Source of the DNA: an uncultured Faecalibacterium sp.
Lineage (GTDB): Bacteria > Bacillota > Clostridia > Oscillospirales > Ruminococcaceae
Length of the DNA: 49,013 bases
Assembly (NCBI GenBank): GCA_934533135.1
Contig: CAKTBG010000020.1
Span: 1 to 49,013, forward strand
Direction of reading: 5' to 3'
A program made the translations under genes and the position numbers. The notes under the pieces are model-generated. The model saw nothing but the letters and a program-made list of their open reading frames with translations. It had not been told where the DNA came from and ran no database searches. Every line of letters begins with the position of its first letter. Position 1 is the stretch's first letter. This document shows, piece by piece, positions 7,980-16,529 of this stretch.

Positions 7980-8639
7980 TCAGTTCCCGGTCGTAAAGGC
8001 CGGATCCCGCCAAAAAAATTTCCGCCGGGCGATCGGCTCCGGGTCGGGGATCTCGAAGAGATACCGCTCGGTCGCATTGATGACGGTGGTCTTGCCCCGT
8101 GCGCAGACCCGCGGCAGCTTGGCATCGTAGTTCAGGTGGACATGGCCGTGGATGAACCACTTGGGCTGGTATTCGTCCAGCAGGTCGTTGAAACAGGCAA
8201 AGCCCTTGTGCGCCCGGTCGTCACCGTCGTTCAGGCCGCCGGCCGGCGAATGGGTCAGCAGCAGGTCGATGCCGCCGGCCCGGTGTGCCTTGAACCAGAG
8301 CTTCCGTGCCCGGTGCCGCATCTCCCACTCGGTGTATTGGTAGGTATCTTCCTTATTGTACCGGATGGAGCCGCCCAGCCCCATGATCCGCAGCCCTTTC
8401 CAGACGTACACCGCGTCGTCCACGCAGATGCAGCCGCCCGGCTCTGCGCCTTTGTAGCTGCCGTCGTGGTTGCCGTGGACATAGAGGATGGGTGCGGCGG
8501 TAAAATTGGTCAGGTATTCCAGATATTTTTTCGGCAGATCTCCACAGGAAAGGATCAGGTCGATCCCTGCGAGGCGTTCCCGGGTGCAGTAATCCCACAA
8601 CGCTTTGGAGGGGGTGTCGGAAATAGCAAGTATCTTCAC
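7980..8639 (-). CDS. Metallophosphoesterase, YfcE/MJ0936-like fold
   Basis: The 219-residue protein shows CGDLP, HGNHDGSY, THSPAGG and HGHVH motifs of calcineurin-like phosphoesterases. The first motif reads SDTPS, with Pro where most families have the metal-binding His. I believe a related clostridial subfamily also lacks this His, so it may still be active. It starts with GTG, preceded by AAGGAG at a 10-bp spacing. It sits between the BMP/ParB-like gene (31 bp upstream) and the M32 peptidase. The substrate is unknown; a cyclic or phosphodiester nucleotide would be a guess. Confidence 0.85.
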   Translation of the reverse strand: MKILAISDTPSKALWDYCTRERLAGIDLILSCGDLPKKYLEYLTNFTAAPILYVHGNHDGSYKGAEPGGCICVDDAVYVWKGLRIMGLGGSIRYNKEDTYQYTEWEMRHRARKLWFKAHRAGGIDLLLTHSPAGGLNDGDDRAHKGFACFNDLLDEYQPKWFIHGHVHLNYDAKLPRVCARGKTTVINATERYLFEIPDPEPIARRKFFWRDPAFTTGN

Positions 8640-8670
8640 GTCTGCAATGCTCCTTACTCTGCGTTTCCGC

Positions 8671-10593
8671 TTATTTTTCCAGACCTTTCACATTGTCCAG
8701 ACCATTGATGGTCAGCAGCCGCCGGGTCTTGACGTCCAGATCTTCGTAAAGAGGCAGACCGCCCTCCACACACGCATCCAGCCAGTCCATCTCCATCAGC
8801 TCTTTCGGGGTGTAGACGCCGGTTTCCGGCGCATGGCGTTCCTGCCCCTGTGCCTCGCATTCCCGCGGGAAGATCGCAAGCGTTCCGTCGCAGATCTCCC
8901 GCTCCAGCAGGTGCAGCAGCTGCAGGGTGCCGCTGCCTGCTTCGGTCTTGTAATCCACGCTCTCCACGCCGCTCTTGATGCCCCACCAGTAGTTGATGGC
9001 ACGGCCGTTGGAAATGCTGTCCCACGTACCGTCGAAGATGCAGCGGAGGATCCCGATATAAAAGTTCTCCCACTTCCAGACGGGCAGAGCCACCGGCGTC
9101 AGGGTGCCGTCCGGCTCCCGGCGGACCAGACCGTAATCCCGGTTGGTGCCCGCGGGCTCCCGCTCGTCCTTGGCGTAGAAGAGGGTCACATCCTCCCGGT
9201 CGGAAAAGTCCAGCGGATGCGCCGGGTCGGGCAGGCAGGCCCAGCGCAGCACCACTTTTGCGTGGGGGCGGACCGTCTTGAGCCCCTGTGCAAAGGCATT
9301 GATGGCGGCGGGCACCCCGTAGATGGGGTTGGCCGCCACATAGCCCACCCGGTCGGTGGGCGACTGGATGCCGGCCAGCACGCCCAGCAGATAGGTCACC
9401 TCATAGGTGCGGGGGTAATAGGTGCGCACCAGCGGATGGGGCGCGTTGAGCGAGCAGTTCAGGATGCGGGTCTTGGGATGCTGCGCCGCCACCCGCAGGC
9501 AGGCCGGATGCATCCGGGAGCTGGTGGTAAAGATCACGTCTGCCCCGGCGTGCGCCACATCCTCCAGCACCTGTTCCGCATCCACCTCCGGGTTCACGTT
9601 GTCCTTGCAGCTGACAAAGACCCGGTTGGGATACGCTTCCAGCAGGGCGGCGCGCCCCCGGTCCTGCTCCCGCACCCACGCACTGTTTTCGGCGTTGTTC
9701 TCGTGGAGGAACACCACCCGCAGCTCGGTGGGCTTGGTGCTGAAGATGTTCAGCTTGCTCAGCAGCGGTTCGGTGCTCTTTTTCGGTTCCAGCATTACCT
9801 GCACGGCGTGCGGATCGGTCAGGATGCGCACCTCATCCCAGAGTTTGGCGAGGTTTTCCCGCACCTGCGAAGGGGTGCTCTGGCAGGCGTTGGAATAGCG
9901 GTAGACCGACAGGTAGACCAGCAGTGCATCACCCGGCGTCAGATCCAGCGATGCGCCGCCCAGCGCGTAGAACTGCTGGCTGAACATGGTGTAGAGGGAG
10001 GCGAAATTCAGCCGGTCGTCGTCGCTCCAGCTTTCTCCCGACGCCTTGCAGACCAGCGTCTGCAGCTTGGCGTACCCGCCCAGCCGGGAGAAATGCACAT
10101 AGTTGACCTTGGACAGCTTGTAGAAATCCAGAAATTCGTAATAGATCTTGTTTTCCAGTGTGTCGTTCCGCTCGGGGATCAGCCGGGTGACGGTGCCCGG
10201 GATCTTGACGGCCTCGTAGTATTTGAGCACCGACACCCGCTTGTTGCCCTCCTGCACATAAAATTTATTCAGGTACTCATAGGCAAGGATGGGCATCTGG
10301 ATGCCCTCTTCCAGATGGGCGTCACAGAGGTTGGACCACTTGACGGCAAACTCGGTGTCGTCCTCCAGCAGCGGCATGAAGTTGGGGGCAAATGCCGTGT
10401 GCCGGCCGGCCGTCTTGGTGCCGACGATGCTCTCTGCCGGGATGTCCACGAGACCCAGCGGTTCCTGCGCCACGATGTTGACCCCAACCAGAAGGTCGTC
10501 CAGCACCGCGAGATAAGGCGACTGTCCGCGTGCCACCGCCGCGCGGTACGCGCGCTGCCCGGCACGATAAGCGTTTCGATAATCTTCCATCAT
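8671..10593 (-). CDS. Cytoplasmic BMP/Med-like protein with N-terminal ParB-like domain
   Basis: The C-terminal half (from about residue 290) matches the BMP/PnrA/Med family of substrate-binding proteins, which in other bacteria bind nucleosides outside the cell. The N-terminal 130 residues look like a ParB/sulfiredoxin-like domain: the segment around 112-126 contains VQEGNKRVSVLKYY, resembling the ParB box. Residues 140-280 are a helical linker. There is no signal peptide or lipobox, so it cannot be an ordinary transporter lipoprotein, and no ABC permease is nearby. I infer an intracellular sensor, perhaps of nucleosides. The ATG at 10593 has AAGGAG 8 bp upstream; a TTG two codons earlier is less likely. 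First gene of a three-gene operon. Confidence 0.8.
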   Translation of the reverse strand: MMEDYRNAYRAGQRAYRAAVARGQSPYLAVLDDLLVGVNIVAQEPLGLVDIPAESIVGTKTAGRHTAFAPNFMPLLEDDTEFAVKWSNLCDAHLEEGIQMPILAYEYLNKFYVQEGNKRVSVLKYYEAVKIPGTVTRLIPERNDTLENKIYYEFLDFYKLSKVNYVHFSRLGGYAKLQTLVCKASGESWSDDDRLNFASLYTMFSQQFYALGGASLDLTPGDALLVYLSVYRYSNACQSTPSQVRENLAKLWDEVRILTDPHAVQVMLEPKKSTEPLLSKLNIFSTKPTELRVVFLHENNAENSAWVREQDRGRAALLEAYPNRVFVSCKDNVNPEVDAEQVLEDVAHAGADVIFTTSSRMHPACLRVAAQHPKTRILNCSLNAPHPLVRTYYPRTYEVTYLLGVLAGIQSPTDRVGYVAANPIYGVPAAINAFAQGLKTVRPHAKVVLRWACLPDPAHPLDFSDREDVTLFYAKDEREPAGTNRDYGLVRREPDGTLTPVALPVWKWENFYIGILRCIFDGTWDSISNGRAINYWWGIKSGVESVDYKTEAGSGTLQLLHLLEREICDGTLAIFPRECEAQGQERHAPETGVYTPKELMEMDWLDACVEGGLPLYEDLDVKTRRLLTINGLDNVKGLEK

Positions 10594-10675
10594 AGGCAAA
10601 ACTCCTTCTCAGAAATGCGAAGGCATTTTCAGTGTTGTTCGGTGTCCGGCAGGCAGATGCCCTCCGGACGCTACC

Positions 10676-10684
10676 AGTATAGCA
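10676..10684 (-). promoter_or_regulatory. Extended -10 promoter for the BMP/ParB-like operon
   Basis: The minus strand reads TGCTATACT, an extended -10 element, about 80 bp before the start codon. No convincing -35 box is visible. Confidence 0.5.
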
Positions 10685-10724
10685 TGAATTTCGGATTTGT
10701 GGGAGACTTTCTCCGTTCTGGGTG

Positions 10725-10753
10725 TTGATTTACGCAAAATTTTCAGGTACGAT
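10725..10753 (+). promoter_or_regulatory. Promoter for the DUF1643 gene
   Basis: TTGATT and TACGAT are 17 bp apart, ending 32 bp before the start codon. It is divergent from the promoter at 10676. Confidence 0.6.
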
Positions 10754-10785
10754 AAGAGAAAACAAAAGAGTATGAGGTATTTTGT

Positions 10786-11349
10786 ATGCAGACAGAACAG
10801 CTGCCCAAACTGGAAGCGGGCGAATATCCCGGCGGCGTATGGTATTACGAGCCGCATACCTACCAGCCGTACCGCTATGTGCTGGGGCGGGTGGGGAAGC
10901 ATCCGCTGGTGTGCATCGGCATCAACCCCAGCACCGCCCAGCCCGGCGCACTGGATCCGACCCTGAAAAGCGTCGAGCGGCTGGCCAACGCCAACGGCTT
11001 TGACAGCTGGATCATGTTCAATGTCTATCCCCAGCGCGCCACCGACCCCAACGACATGGACAAGACCCCCGACCGCGCCCTCTGCGATGAAAACCTCCGC
11101 TGGCTGAACGCCGTCCTCGCCCAGACCGAGCCCACCCTGTGGGCTGCATGGGGCACCCTGATCGAAAAGCGGGATTACCTGCCTGGCCTGATGCGGGAGA
11201 TGGTGGCTCTGACCCGGGAAAAGGACATCCCGTGGGTCACCTTTGGCAAGCGGAGCAAGAAGGGGCATCCCCATCACCCGCTCTATCTGCGCAAGGATTC
11301 CACCCCGGAGCCTTTCGATGTGGAACACTATCTGGACACCTGCTTTTGA
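10786..11349 (+). CDS. DUF1643 domain protein
   Basis: The 187-residue protein has the DUF1643 signature CIGINPSTAQPGALDPTLK early on, then WIMFNVYPQRATDP, AAWGTLIE, and a C-terminal GHPHHPLYL. This family is widespread and has no established biochemical role; the conserved Asn, Asp and His residues suggest an enzyme. No signal peptide or membrane segment is seen. The ribosome-binding site is weak (GAGG). The PAP2 gene starts 25 bp downstream, so the pair is probably co-transcribed. Confidence 0.88.
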   Translation: MQTEQLPKLEAGEYPGGVWYYEPHTYQPYRYVLGRVGKHPLVCIGINPSTAQPGALDPTLKSVERLANANGFDSWIMFNVYPQRATDPNDMDKTPDRALCDENLRWLNAVLAQTEPTLWAAWGTLIEKRDYLPGLMREMVALTREKDIPWVTFGKRSKKGHPHHPLYLRKDSTPEPFDVEHYLDTCF

Positions 11350-11373
11350 CAACACTGGAATGGAAGTGAACGC

Positions 11374-11913
11374 ATGACCCCGGAACAATACCGCAAGCTC
11401 CTCGGATGGTATGAGCAGCACCCAAAGGCAAAGAAGCTGACCCTCCTGCTCAACCACTGGCTCCCGGCCATCCCCTTCGTCTGCTTTCCGCTGCTGATCG
11501 TCCTGCTGAACATCCAATGGTTCGGGCTGTTCGGCAGCGGCACCGGGCGCGACATCCTTGATTTTATGCCGCAGATCGCCCGCGCCATTCTTGTGCCGGC
11601 CGCGGTGTTCCTTTTCGGCACCCTGCTGCGTGCCAAGCTGGACCGCCCCCGCCCCTACGAGCAGCCCGGCTTTACCCCGCTGGTGGAAAAGGAGACCAGC
11701 GGCCGCTCCTTCCCTTCCCGCCATGCCCTGAGTGCGGCGGTGCTGGCGGCCGATTGGCTCTACTTCTACCCGCCGGTCGGCGTCGGGATGCTCCTCATCG
11801 CCCTTGCCATCTGCGTGCTGCGGGTGCTGGCAGGCGTACACTTCATCCGAGATGTCGCGGCCGGTGCGGTGCTGGGCTTTGTTCTGGGCTGCGCCGGGAT
11901 GTGGCTGCTTTGA
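11374..11913 (+). CDS. PAP2-family membrane phosphatase
   Basis: The 179-residue integral membrane protein carries the three phosphatase motifs: KLDRPRP (residues 88-94), PSRHALSA (about 113-120, the PSGH motif with Arg for Gly) and RVLAGVHFIRDV near the C-terminus. Hydrophobic segments lie at about 28-47, 62-82, 118-133, 137-154 and 160-178. Relatives dephosphorylate undecaprenyl pyrophosphate or phosphatidic acid, so recycling of a lipid carrier is plausible but not shown. The ribosome-binding site is weak. It follows the DUF1643 gene at 25 bp. Confidence 0.88.
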   Translation: MTPEQYRKLLGWYEQHPKAKKLTLLLNHWLPAIPFVCFPLLIVLLNIQWFGLFGSGTGRDILDFMPQIARAILVPAAVFLFGTLLRAKLDRPRPYEQPGFTPLVEKETSGRSFPSRHALSAAVLAADWLYFYPPVGVGMLLIALAICVLRVLAGVHFIRDVAAGAVLGFVLGCAGMWLL

Positions 11914-11962
11914 CCGGCAGACGGCCTCCCGAAAAAAGCCGAAAAGAATTTCAGGAAATCCC

Positions 11963-11991
11963 TTGACAGAATGGGTGGGGTATGGTATTAT
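11963..11991 (+). promoter_or_regulatory. Strong promoter of the tRNA-Arg/tRNA-His operon
   Basis: TTGACA and TATTAT are spaced exactly 17 bp apart, 64 bp upstream of tRNA-Arg. Confidence 0.88.
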
Positions 11992-12055
11992 ACTTCTCGC
12001 AGCGTGTGCCGACACACAGCTGCCGCCATATTGGAACCCAATGGGATAACAACGT

Positions 12056-12129
<74 letters not shown>

Positions 12130-12136
12130 TTTATAT

Positions 12137-12214
12137 GGTGCCCATAGCGTAGTCGGTTAACGCGCCAGATTGTGGATCTGGAGACCGTGGGTTCGAGTCC
12201 CACTGGGCACCCCA
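12137..12214 (+). tRNA. tRNA-His (GTG)
   Basis: The gene has the extra 5' G characteristic of tRNA-His pairing with C73, anticodon loop TTGTGGA (GTG) and an encoded CCA at 12212-12214. Confidence 0.95.
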
Positions 12215-12216
12215 CC

Positions 12217-12249
12217 AAAACTCCGCTGCTCAGCAGCGGAGTTTTTTTG
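12217..12249 (+). terminator. Terminator of the tRNA-Arg/His operon
   Basis: A 10-bp stem ACTCCGCTGC / GCAGCGGAGT with a TCA loop is followed by seven Ts. Confidence 0.9.
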
Positions 12250-12251
12250 TT

Positions 12252-12386
12252 GCCCAGTGGGACTCGAACAGGGCGGCGGCGCGCAGCGACGCAACCAAAT
12301 CCCCAGTGGGGATTTGGTTAGCCCGCGGGTCCTAGACCCGTAGGAACGTCTACCGGGGTCGCAGTGGGTGCCCAGTGGGGCTCGAC
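12252..12386 (-). repeat. Two inverted relics of the tRNA-His 3' half
   Basis: Bases 12252-12269 are an exact 18-bp reverse complement of tRNA-His bases 12191-12208. Bases 12366-12386 are an imperfect reverse complement of 12191-12213. Between them is a perfect inverted repeat (AACCAAATCCCC, AGT, GGGGATTTGGTT, about 12293-12319). No complete tRNA fold forms. This may be scar tissue from integration or rearrangement at the tRNA gene. Confidence 0.6.
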
Positions 12387-12403
12387 GCAAAGCTCATCTT
12401 ATC

Positions 12404-12540
12404 CAACCTCTCAGTCTCGCTATCGCTCGACAGCTCCTCTTGTAGGGGAGCCTCTGGCGAAGAGATAAAGCTTTATGCTCTGCCAAGGCCTCTCCTACTA
12501 GGAGAGGTGGCAATGCGCAGCATTGACGGAGAGGTTGTAC
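12404..12540. repeat. Palindromic intergenic repeat, copy B
   Basis: The ends CAACCTCTCAGTC and GACGGAGAGGTTG are inverted with one mismatch, and the right end continues TAC. The 134-bp core has the same length as copy C at 24322-24455, with closely similar internal sequence. Confidence 0.82.
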
Positions 12541-12576
12541 AAAGCAGCCGTGAATCCAGAAAACATCACGATAAAC

Positions 12577-12614
12577 GACAAAACCGTCCGGTGGTCAGCC
12601 GGACGGTTTTGTGT
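12577..12614. terminator. Terminator after thiC
   Basis: A 12-bp perfect stem (AAAACCGTCCGG with CCGGACGGTTTT) has a T-rich tail on the minus strand. It lies 23 bp after the thiC stop. Confidence 0.82.
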
Positions 12615-12636
12615 TTATGAAGAAAAAGCCTTGCGC

Positions 12637-13944
12637 TTAGAGGATATCAATGTACTCCCCGGCCAGAGCCTTGTTCATGCTGCGGACGGCGCAGAACTTG
12701 CCGCACATACTGCAGGTGTCGCTGTGGTCGTCCTCGGGCAGGCGGGCGTCGCGGATGGCCTTTGCGGTCTCCGGGTCGAGGGCACAGGCAAACTGTGCAT
12801 CCCAGTCCAGCACGCGGCGGGCATCGCCCATCTTGTCGTCGATGTCGCGGGCATGGGGGATCCCCTTGGCGATGTCGGCGGCGTGGGCAGCGATCTTGGA
12901 AGCCACGATGCCCTGCTTGACGTCCTCGACATTGGGCAGAGCCAGATGCTCGGCGGGGGTGACGTAGCACAGGAAGGCTGCGCCGCTCATGGCAGCCACG
13001 GCACCGCCGATGGCCGCCGTGATGTGGTCATAGCCCGGCGCAATGTCGGTAACCAGAGGTCCAAGGACGTAGAACGGTGCGCCCATGCAGATGCTCTTCT
13101 GCACTTCCATGTTGGCGGCGACCTGATTCAGGGGCACATGACCCGGGCCTTCGACCATGACCTGCACGTTGTGCGCCCAAGCCCGCTTGGTCAGCTCACC
13201 CAGACGCACCAGCTCTTCGATCTGGCAGACGTCGGTGGCATCGGCCAGACAACCGGGGCGGCAGGCGTCGCCCAGCGAGATGGTCACATCGTGCTCCTCG
13301 CAGATGTCCAGAATTTCGTCGAAGTGCTCGTAGAAGGGGTTCTCGTTGCCGGTCATGCTCATCCACGCAAAGACCAGCGAACCGCCGCGGCTGACGATGT
13401 TCATCTTCCGCTTGTGGGTGCGGATCTGGTCGATGGTCTTGCGGGTGATGCCGCAGTGCAGGGTCACAAAATCCACGCCGTCCTCGGCATGGAGACGCAC
13501 CACGTCGATGAAATCCTGCGCCGTCAGGGTCGCAAGGTCGCGCTGATAATGGATGACCGAATCGTACACCGGCACAGTGCCGATCATAACCGGGCACTCG
13601 TGGGTCAGCTTCTGGCGGAACGGCTGGGTGTTGCCGTGGCTGGACAGATCCATGATGGCCTCTGCGCCCATGTTGACCGCGCTCATCACCTTTTCCATCT
13701 CGATGCCGTAGTCCTTGCAGTCCCGGGAGACACCAAGGTTGACGTTGATCTTGGTGCGCAGCATACTGCCGATGCCCTCGGGGTTCAGGCAGGTGTGGTG
13801 CTTGTTGGCAGGGATGGCCACCTTGCCCTCCGCCACCAGCTGACGGATCTCTTCGACCGTGCGGTACTCCTTCTTGGCCACGATCTCCATCTGCGGCGTA
13901 ACGATGCCCTTGCGGGCCGCGTCCATCTGTGTGGTGTAGTTCAT
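12637..13944 (-). CDS. thiC: Phosphomethylpyrimidine synthase ThiC
   Basis: ThiC converts 5-aminoimidazole ribotide to HMP-phosphate, the pyrimidine half of thiamine, by radical SAM chemistry. The 435-residue product has the conserved GNTQPF-type segment, the HCGITRKT and GPGHVP motifs, and the C-terminal iron-sulfur motif CSMCGKFC. The length is that of the short clostridial form. I chose the ATG at 13944, preceded by AGAGG; an in-frame start 15 codons earlier has no such site. It is the last gene of the TPP-riboswitch operon, separated from thiE by a 139-bp gap that contains half-repeat G. Confidence 0.96.
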   Translation of the reverse strand: MNYTTQMDAARKGIVTPQMEIVAKKEYRTVEEIRQLVAEGKVAIPANKHHTCLNPEGIGSMLRTKINVNLGVSRDCKDYGIEMEKVMSAVNMGAEAIMDLSSHGNTQPFRQKLTHECPVMIGTVPVYDSVIHYQRDLATLTAQDFIDVVRLHAEDGVDFVTLHCGITRKTIDQIRTHKRKMNIVSRGGSLVFAWMSMTGNENPFYEHFDEILDICEEHDVTISLGDACRPGCLADATDVCQIEELVRLGELTKRAWAHNVQVMVEGPGHVPLNQVAANMEVQKSICMGAPFYVLGPLVTDIAPGYDHITAAIGGAVAAMSGAAFLCYVTPAEHLALPNVEDVKQGIVASKIAAHAADIAKGIPHARDIDDKMGDARRVLDWDAQFACALDPETAKAIRDARLPEDDHSDTCSMCGKFCAVRSMNKALAGEYIDIL

Positions 13945-14037
13945 AATCTTCAAACCTCTCTTTGCATCTATCTCAAACGGCGTCTGCACCGCGTGTGCAG
14001 GCCGTCAAAGCTTTTTAGCCCTCTCCTCCAACTTGCT

Positions 14038-14081
14038 CGCCCTCTCAGTCCATGCTGCGCATGGACAGCTCCGGGAGCCAA
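14038..14081. repeat. Partial palindromic repeat, copy G
   Basis: GCCCTCTCAGTC followed by a short hairpin (CCATGC/GCATGG) and AGCTCCGGGAGCC matches the left half of the full-length elements. It lies between thiE and thiC. Confidence 0.6.
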
Positions 14082-14083
14082 GA

Positions 14084-14716
14084 TCAGAGCTGCTTGGTCA
14101 GCGCAAGCAGTTCCCGGCACTCCTGCTCGATGTCGTCGGCGGCAAAGATCGCGCTGACGAGGGCGACACCGGCCTCTCCGCAGCCGGCAAGGGTCAGCAG
14201 GTTCTGCCTGCTGATGCCGCCGATGGCCACCACCGGGATGGGCACCGACGCGCAGACCGCCGCCAGCGTTTCCCGGCTGCGGACCTGCACATTGGTTTTG
14301 GTGGCGGTGGCAAACATGGCTCCGCAGCCCAGATAGTCTGCACCGTCGGCGTAGGCTTTCTGCGCTTCGGCCGGGTCGTGCGCGGACACTCCGATGATCT
14401 TGGCCGGGCCGAGGATGCGGCGGGCTTCTCGGGCTCCCATATCGTCCTGCCCGACGTGGACGCCGTCGGCTCCGACGCGCAGAGCCAGCGGAACATTGTC
14501 GTTGAGGAGAAAGGGCACGCCGTAGTACCGGCAGATCTGCTGGATCTCCAACGCCTCGTTGAAAAAGTCGCCCTCATCCAGCTGCTTCTCCCGCAGCTGC
14601 ACGCAGGTCGCACCGCCCTTCAAGGCTGCTTCGACCTGCTGGGGAAGGGTCTTCTGGCCGACCCATGCGCGGTCGGTGACGGCGTAGAGCCGCAGCTGTT
14701 CAGCGGTAATATTCAT
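14084..14716 (-). CDS. thiE: Thiamine-phosphate synthase ThiE
   Basis: ThiE joins HMP-pyrophosphate to thiazole-phosphate, giving thiamine phosphate. The 210-residue TIM-barrel protein contains QLREKQLDEG, LLNDNVPLAL, DGVHVGQDD, IIGVSAH and the phosphate-binding VAIGGIS, all family signatures. The ATG at 14716 has a GAGGAGGGAG site; a TTG six codons earlier overlaps that site. The start overlaps the end of thiM by 17 bp, implying translational coupling. Confidence 0.96.
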   Translation of the reverse strand: MNITAEQLRLYAVTDRAWVGQKTLPQQVEAALKGGATCVQLREKQLDEGDFFNEALEIQQICRYYGVPFLLNDNVPLALRVGADGVHVGQDDMGAREARRILGPAKIIGVSAHDPAEAQKAYADGADYLGCGAMFATATKTNVQVRSRETLAAVCASVPIPVVAIGGISRQNLLTLAGCGEAGVALVSAIFAADDIEQECRELLALTKQL

Positions 14717-15530
14717 AGTCTGCTCCCTCCTCAAGTGCTTCCGGCGTCAGGTTGGAGACCGCGTCCATCAGATAGACCCGGAAGCTCCCGGTGCCGTCCT
14801 GCGGCTGCATCCGCCTTTCGGCGATCTCTCCGCACAGCCCCATGGCACAGACCGCGCCAAGGGCTGCCTCCAGCGGGTGCTCCGGATCGGCCCCCACAAA
14901 GGCTCCGGTCAGCACCGAGAGCATACAGCCGGTGCCGGTGACGCTGCGCATCCGCGGCGTACCGTTATGCCCGACGCAGACCGTTGTGCCGTCGGTGATG
15001 ACATCCTCTTCGCCGGTCATGGCCACGACGCAGCCGAGGCTCCGGGCGGCGGCTTTTGCCAGCGCGATGTTCTGGTCTTCCTCCCGCTCCTGCGCGGTGT
15101 CGGCGTCCACGCCCCGGGCATTTTCCTCCTCGAGGATCAGGACCCGCAGCTCGGAGCAATTGCACCGGAGCACGGTGGGGCGCACTTCGGACAGAAACGC
15201 CGCTGCGATCTCCTGCCGGAACGCCGATACACCCACGCCCACCGGGTCAAACACCACCGGGATGCCCAGCGCGTTGGCCTGTTTCCCCGCCCGGCGCAGG
15301 GCTTCGGCCTTGCGGGGGTTCGGGGTGCCAAGGCTCAGCGAGACCGCCCGGCTGATGGCCGTGACTTCGGCCACCTCCTCGGGATCTTCCGCCATGATGG
15401 GCGACGCACCGCAGGCCAGCACGATGTTGGCGCAGTCGTTGGAAGCCACCTGATTGGAGATGCAGTGGACAAGCGGAGAGACCGTTTGCACCTGCTGCAA
15501 AATTTCATCGAGATGTTTGAGACGTTTCAC
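14700..15530 (-). CDS. thiM: Hydroxyethylthiazole kinase ThiM
   Basis: ThiM phosphorylates salvaged hydroxyethylthiazole. The 276-residue ribokinase-fold protein contains VHCISNQVASNDCANI near the N-terminus, VVFDPVGVG, RCNCSELRVL and the anion-hole motif SVTGTGCM. It starts with GTG at 15530 after GGAGGAG. It lies 16 bp after thiW and overlaps thiE. Its presence, with no thiG or thiH in view, suggests that the thiazole half is imported rather than made. Confidence 0.95.
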   Translation of the reverse strand: MKRLKHLDEILQQVQTVSPLVHCISNQVASNDCANIVLACGASPIMAEDPEEVAEVTAISRAVSLSLGTPNPRKAEALRRAGKQANALGIPVVFDPVGVGVSAFRQEIAAAFLSEVRPTVLRCNCSELRVLILEEENARGVDADTAQEREEDQNIALAKAAARSLGCVVAMTGEEDVITDGTTVCVGHNGTPRMRSVTGTGCMLSVLTGAFVGADPEHPLEAALGAVCAMGLCGEIAERRMQPQDGTGSFRVYLMDAVSNLTPEALEEGADYEYYR

Positions 15531-15546
15531 AAAACTCCTCCGAGAA

Positions 15547-16062
15547 TCAGCTCAGGCTCGTCTGCATCCCTTTCAGCGCACCGGAACGCTGGAGGCTGAA
15601 CAGAAGCACGCCTGCGATGACGGCACCGCCGGCGGTAGAGACGAGGAAGGGAATGATGTATGCGTAGAAGGCAATGTCGCCCGCGCTCTTGCCCATCAGC
15701 AGGATGGCGACGGGATAGGCGCACAGGCCGCCCAGAATGGAGGTGCCGAACACCTCGCCCACCAGCGTCGGCAGCAGCTTCTTGGTCTTGTGGTAGACAA
15801 AGCCGCAGAGCAGTGCGCCGAACATACTGCCCGGGAACGCCATCAGGCTGCCCAGACCCAGCAGATTGCGCAGCAGCGAGGCAACGAACGCCACGCCCAC
15901 GCCGTACCACGGGCCAAGCAGCACCGCGCACAGGATGTTGACCATGTGCTGGACCGGGGCGCATTTGCTGCCGAAGATCGGGAACGAGAATACGCTGCCG
16001 ACCACGGCCAGCGCACAGAACATTCCGGCGAGGGCAAGTTTTTTGACCGAAAGATTTTTCAT
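15547..16062 (-). CDS. thiW: ThiW, S component of a thiamine-precursor ECF transporter
   Basis: The 171-residue membrane protein starts MKNLSVKKLALAG and has five or six hydrophobic segments, with the ThiW-like stretch PVQHMVNILCAVLLGPWYG. ThiW proteins are the substrate-binding (S) units of ECF transporters that probably import hydroxyethylthiazole. No energising ATPases are encoded nearby, so it would rely on a shared ECF module elsewhere. The ATG at 16062 has AAAAGGAG 8 bp upstream; a longer frame runs into the leader. It is the first gene after the riboswitch. Confidence 0.92.
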   Translation of the reverse strand: MKNLSVKKLALAGMFCALAVVGSVFSFPIFGSKCAPVQHMVNILCAVLLGPWYGVGVAFVASLLRNLLGLGSLMAFPGSMFGALLCGFVYHKTKKLLPTLVGEVFGTSILGGLCAYPVAILLMGKSAGDIAFYAYIIPFLVSTAGGAVIAGVLLFSLQRSGALKGMQTSLS

Positions 16063-16300
16063 GATGGAACACTCCTTTTCGTTTCGGGGAAACGTCCGGG
16101 CACGGCTGACGACAGCACACCCCAAAAAAGACACGTCTCCCTTGGAAGCGGTCGAGGCTTGCTGGCCTCCTCTCACGCCGGAACACGGCTTCCCATCGCT
16201 GTCGATACAAAGCTCAGGGGGCTCGCCCTCAGCTTCGCCGCGGCCAGACGGTGCCGCGGAACCGTTTGTTGTGTTCCTCCCTCCAAAAGTTCAACGCAAA

Positions 16301-16336
16301 CAAAAACAGAGGGCACCGTTTGCGGTGCCCCCTGTA
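16301..16336 (-). terminator. Riboswitch-controlled terminator
   Basis: On the minus strand a GC-rich stem (CAGGGGGCACCG with CGGTGCCCTCTG) is followed by TTTTTG, directly downstream of the TPP aptamer. This is the expected expression platform: TPP binding would favour termination before thiW. The 238 bp from here to thiW show no further gene. Confidence 0.85.
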
Positions 16337-16347
16337 AAAATTCATAT

Positions 16348-16440
16348 CGCTATGACTTCCTACGGCGGCATTATCCGCATCAGGTTTTAGGGTCGAAGTT
16401 CGGGAACTTCCTCTCAGCCCGCCAACACGAGCTCCCCTGT
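16348..16440 (-). promoter_or_regulatory. TPP riboswitch (THI box)
   Basis: The minus strand contains the conserved TPP aptamer parts in order: GGGGAGC, GGCTGAGAGG, ACCTGATGCGGATAATGCCG and CGTAGGAAG. It is followed by a terminator and the thiW-thiM-thiE-thiC genes. Confidence 0.96.
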
Positions 16441-16458
16441 CTTTGATCGTCGTTTGGT

Positions 16459-16487
16459 ATTGTACCGCACTTGCAGGGAAAATGCAA
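16459..16487 (-). promoter_or_regulatory. Promoter of the thi operon
   Basis: On the minus strand TTGCAT and TACAAT are 17 bp apart, ending about 20 bp before the aptamer. Confidence 0.82.
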
Positions 16488-16529
16488 GAAATTTTTGCAG
16501 CCGCCATTCTTGGCTCGCCCTTTGCATTC

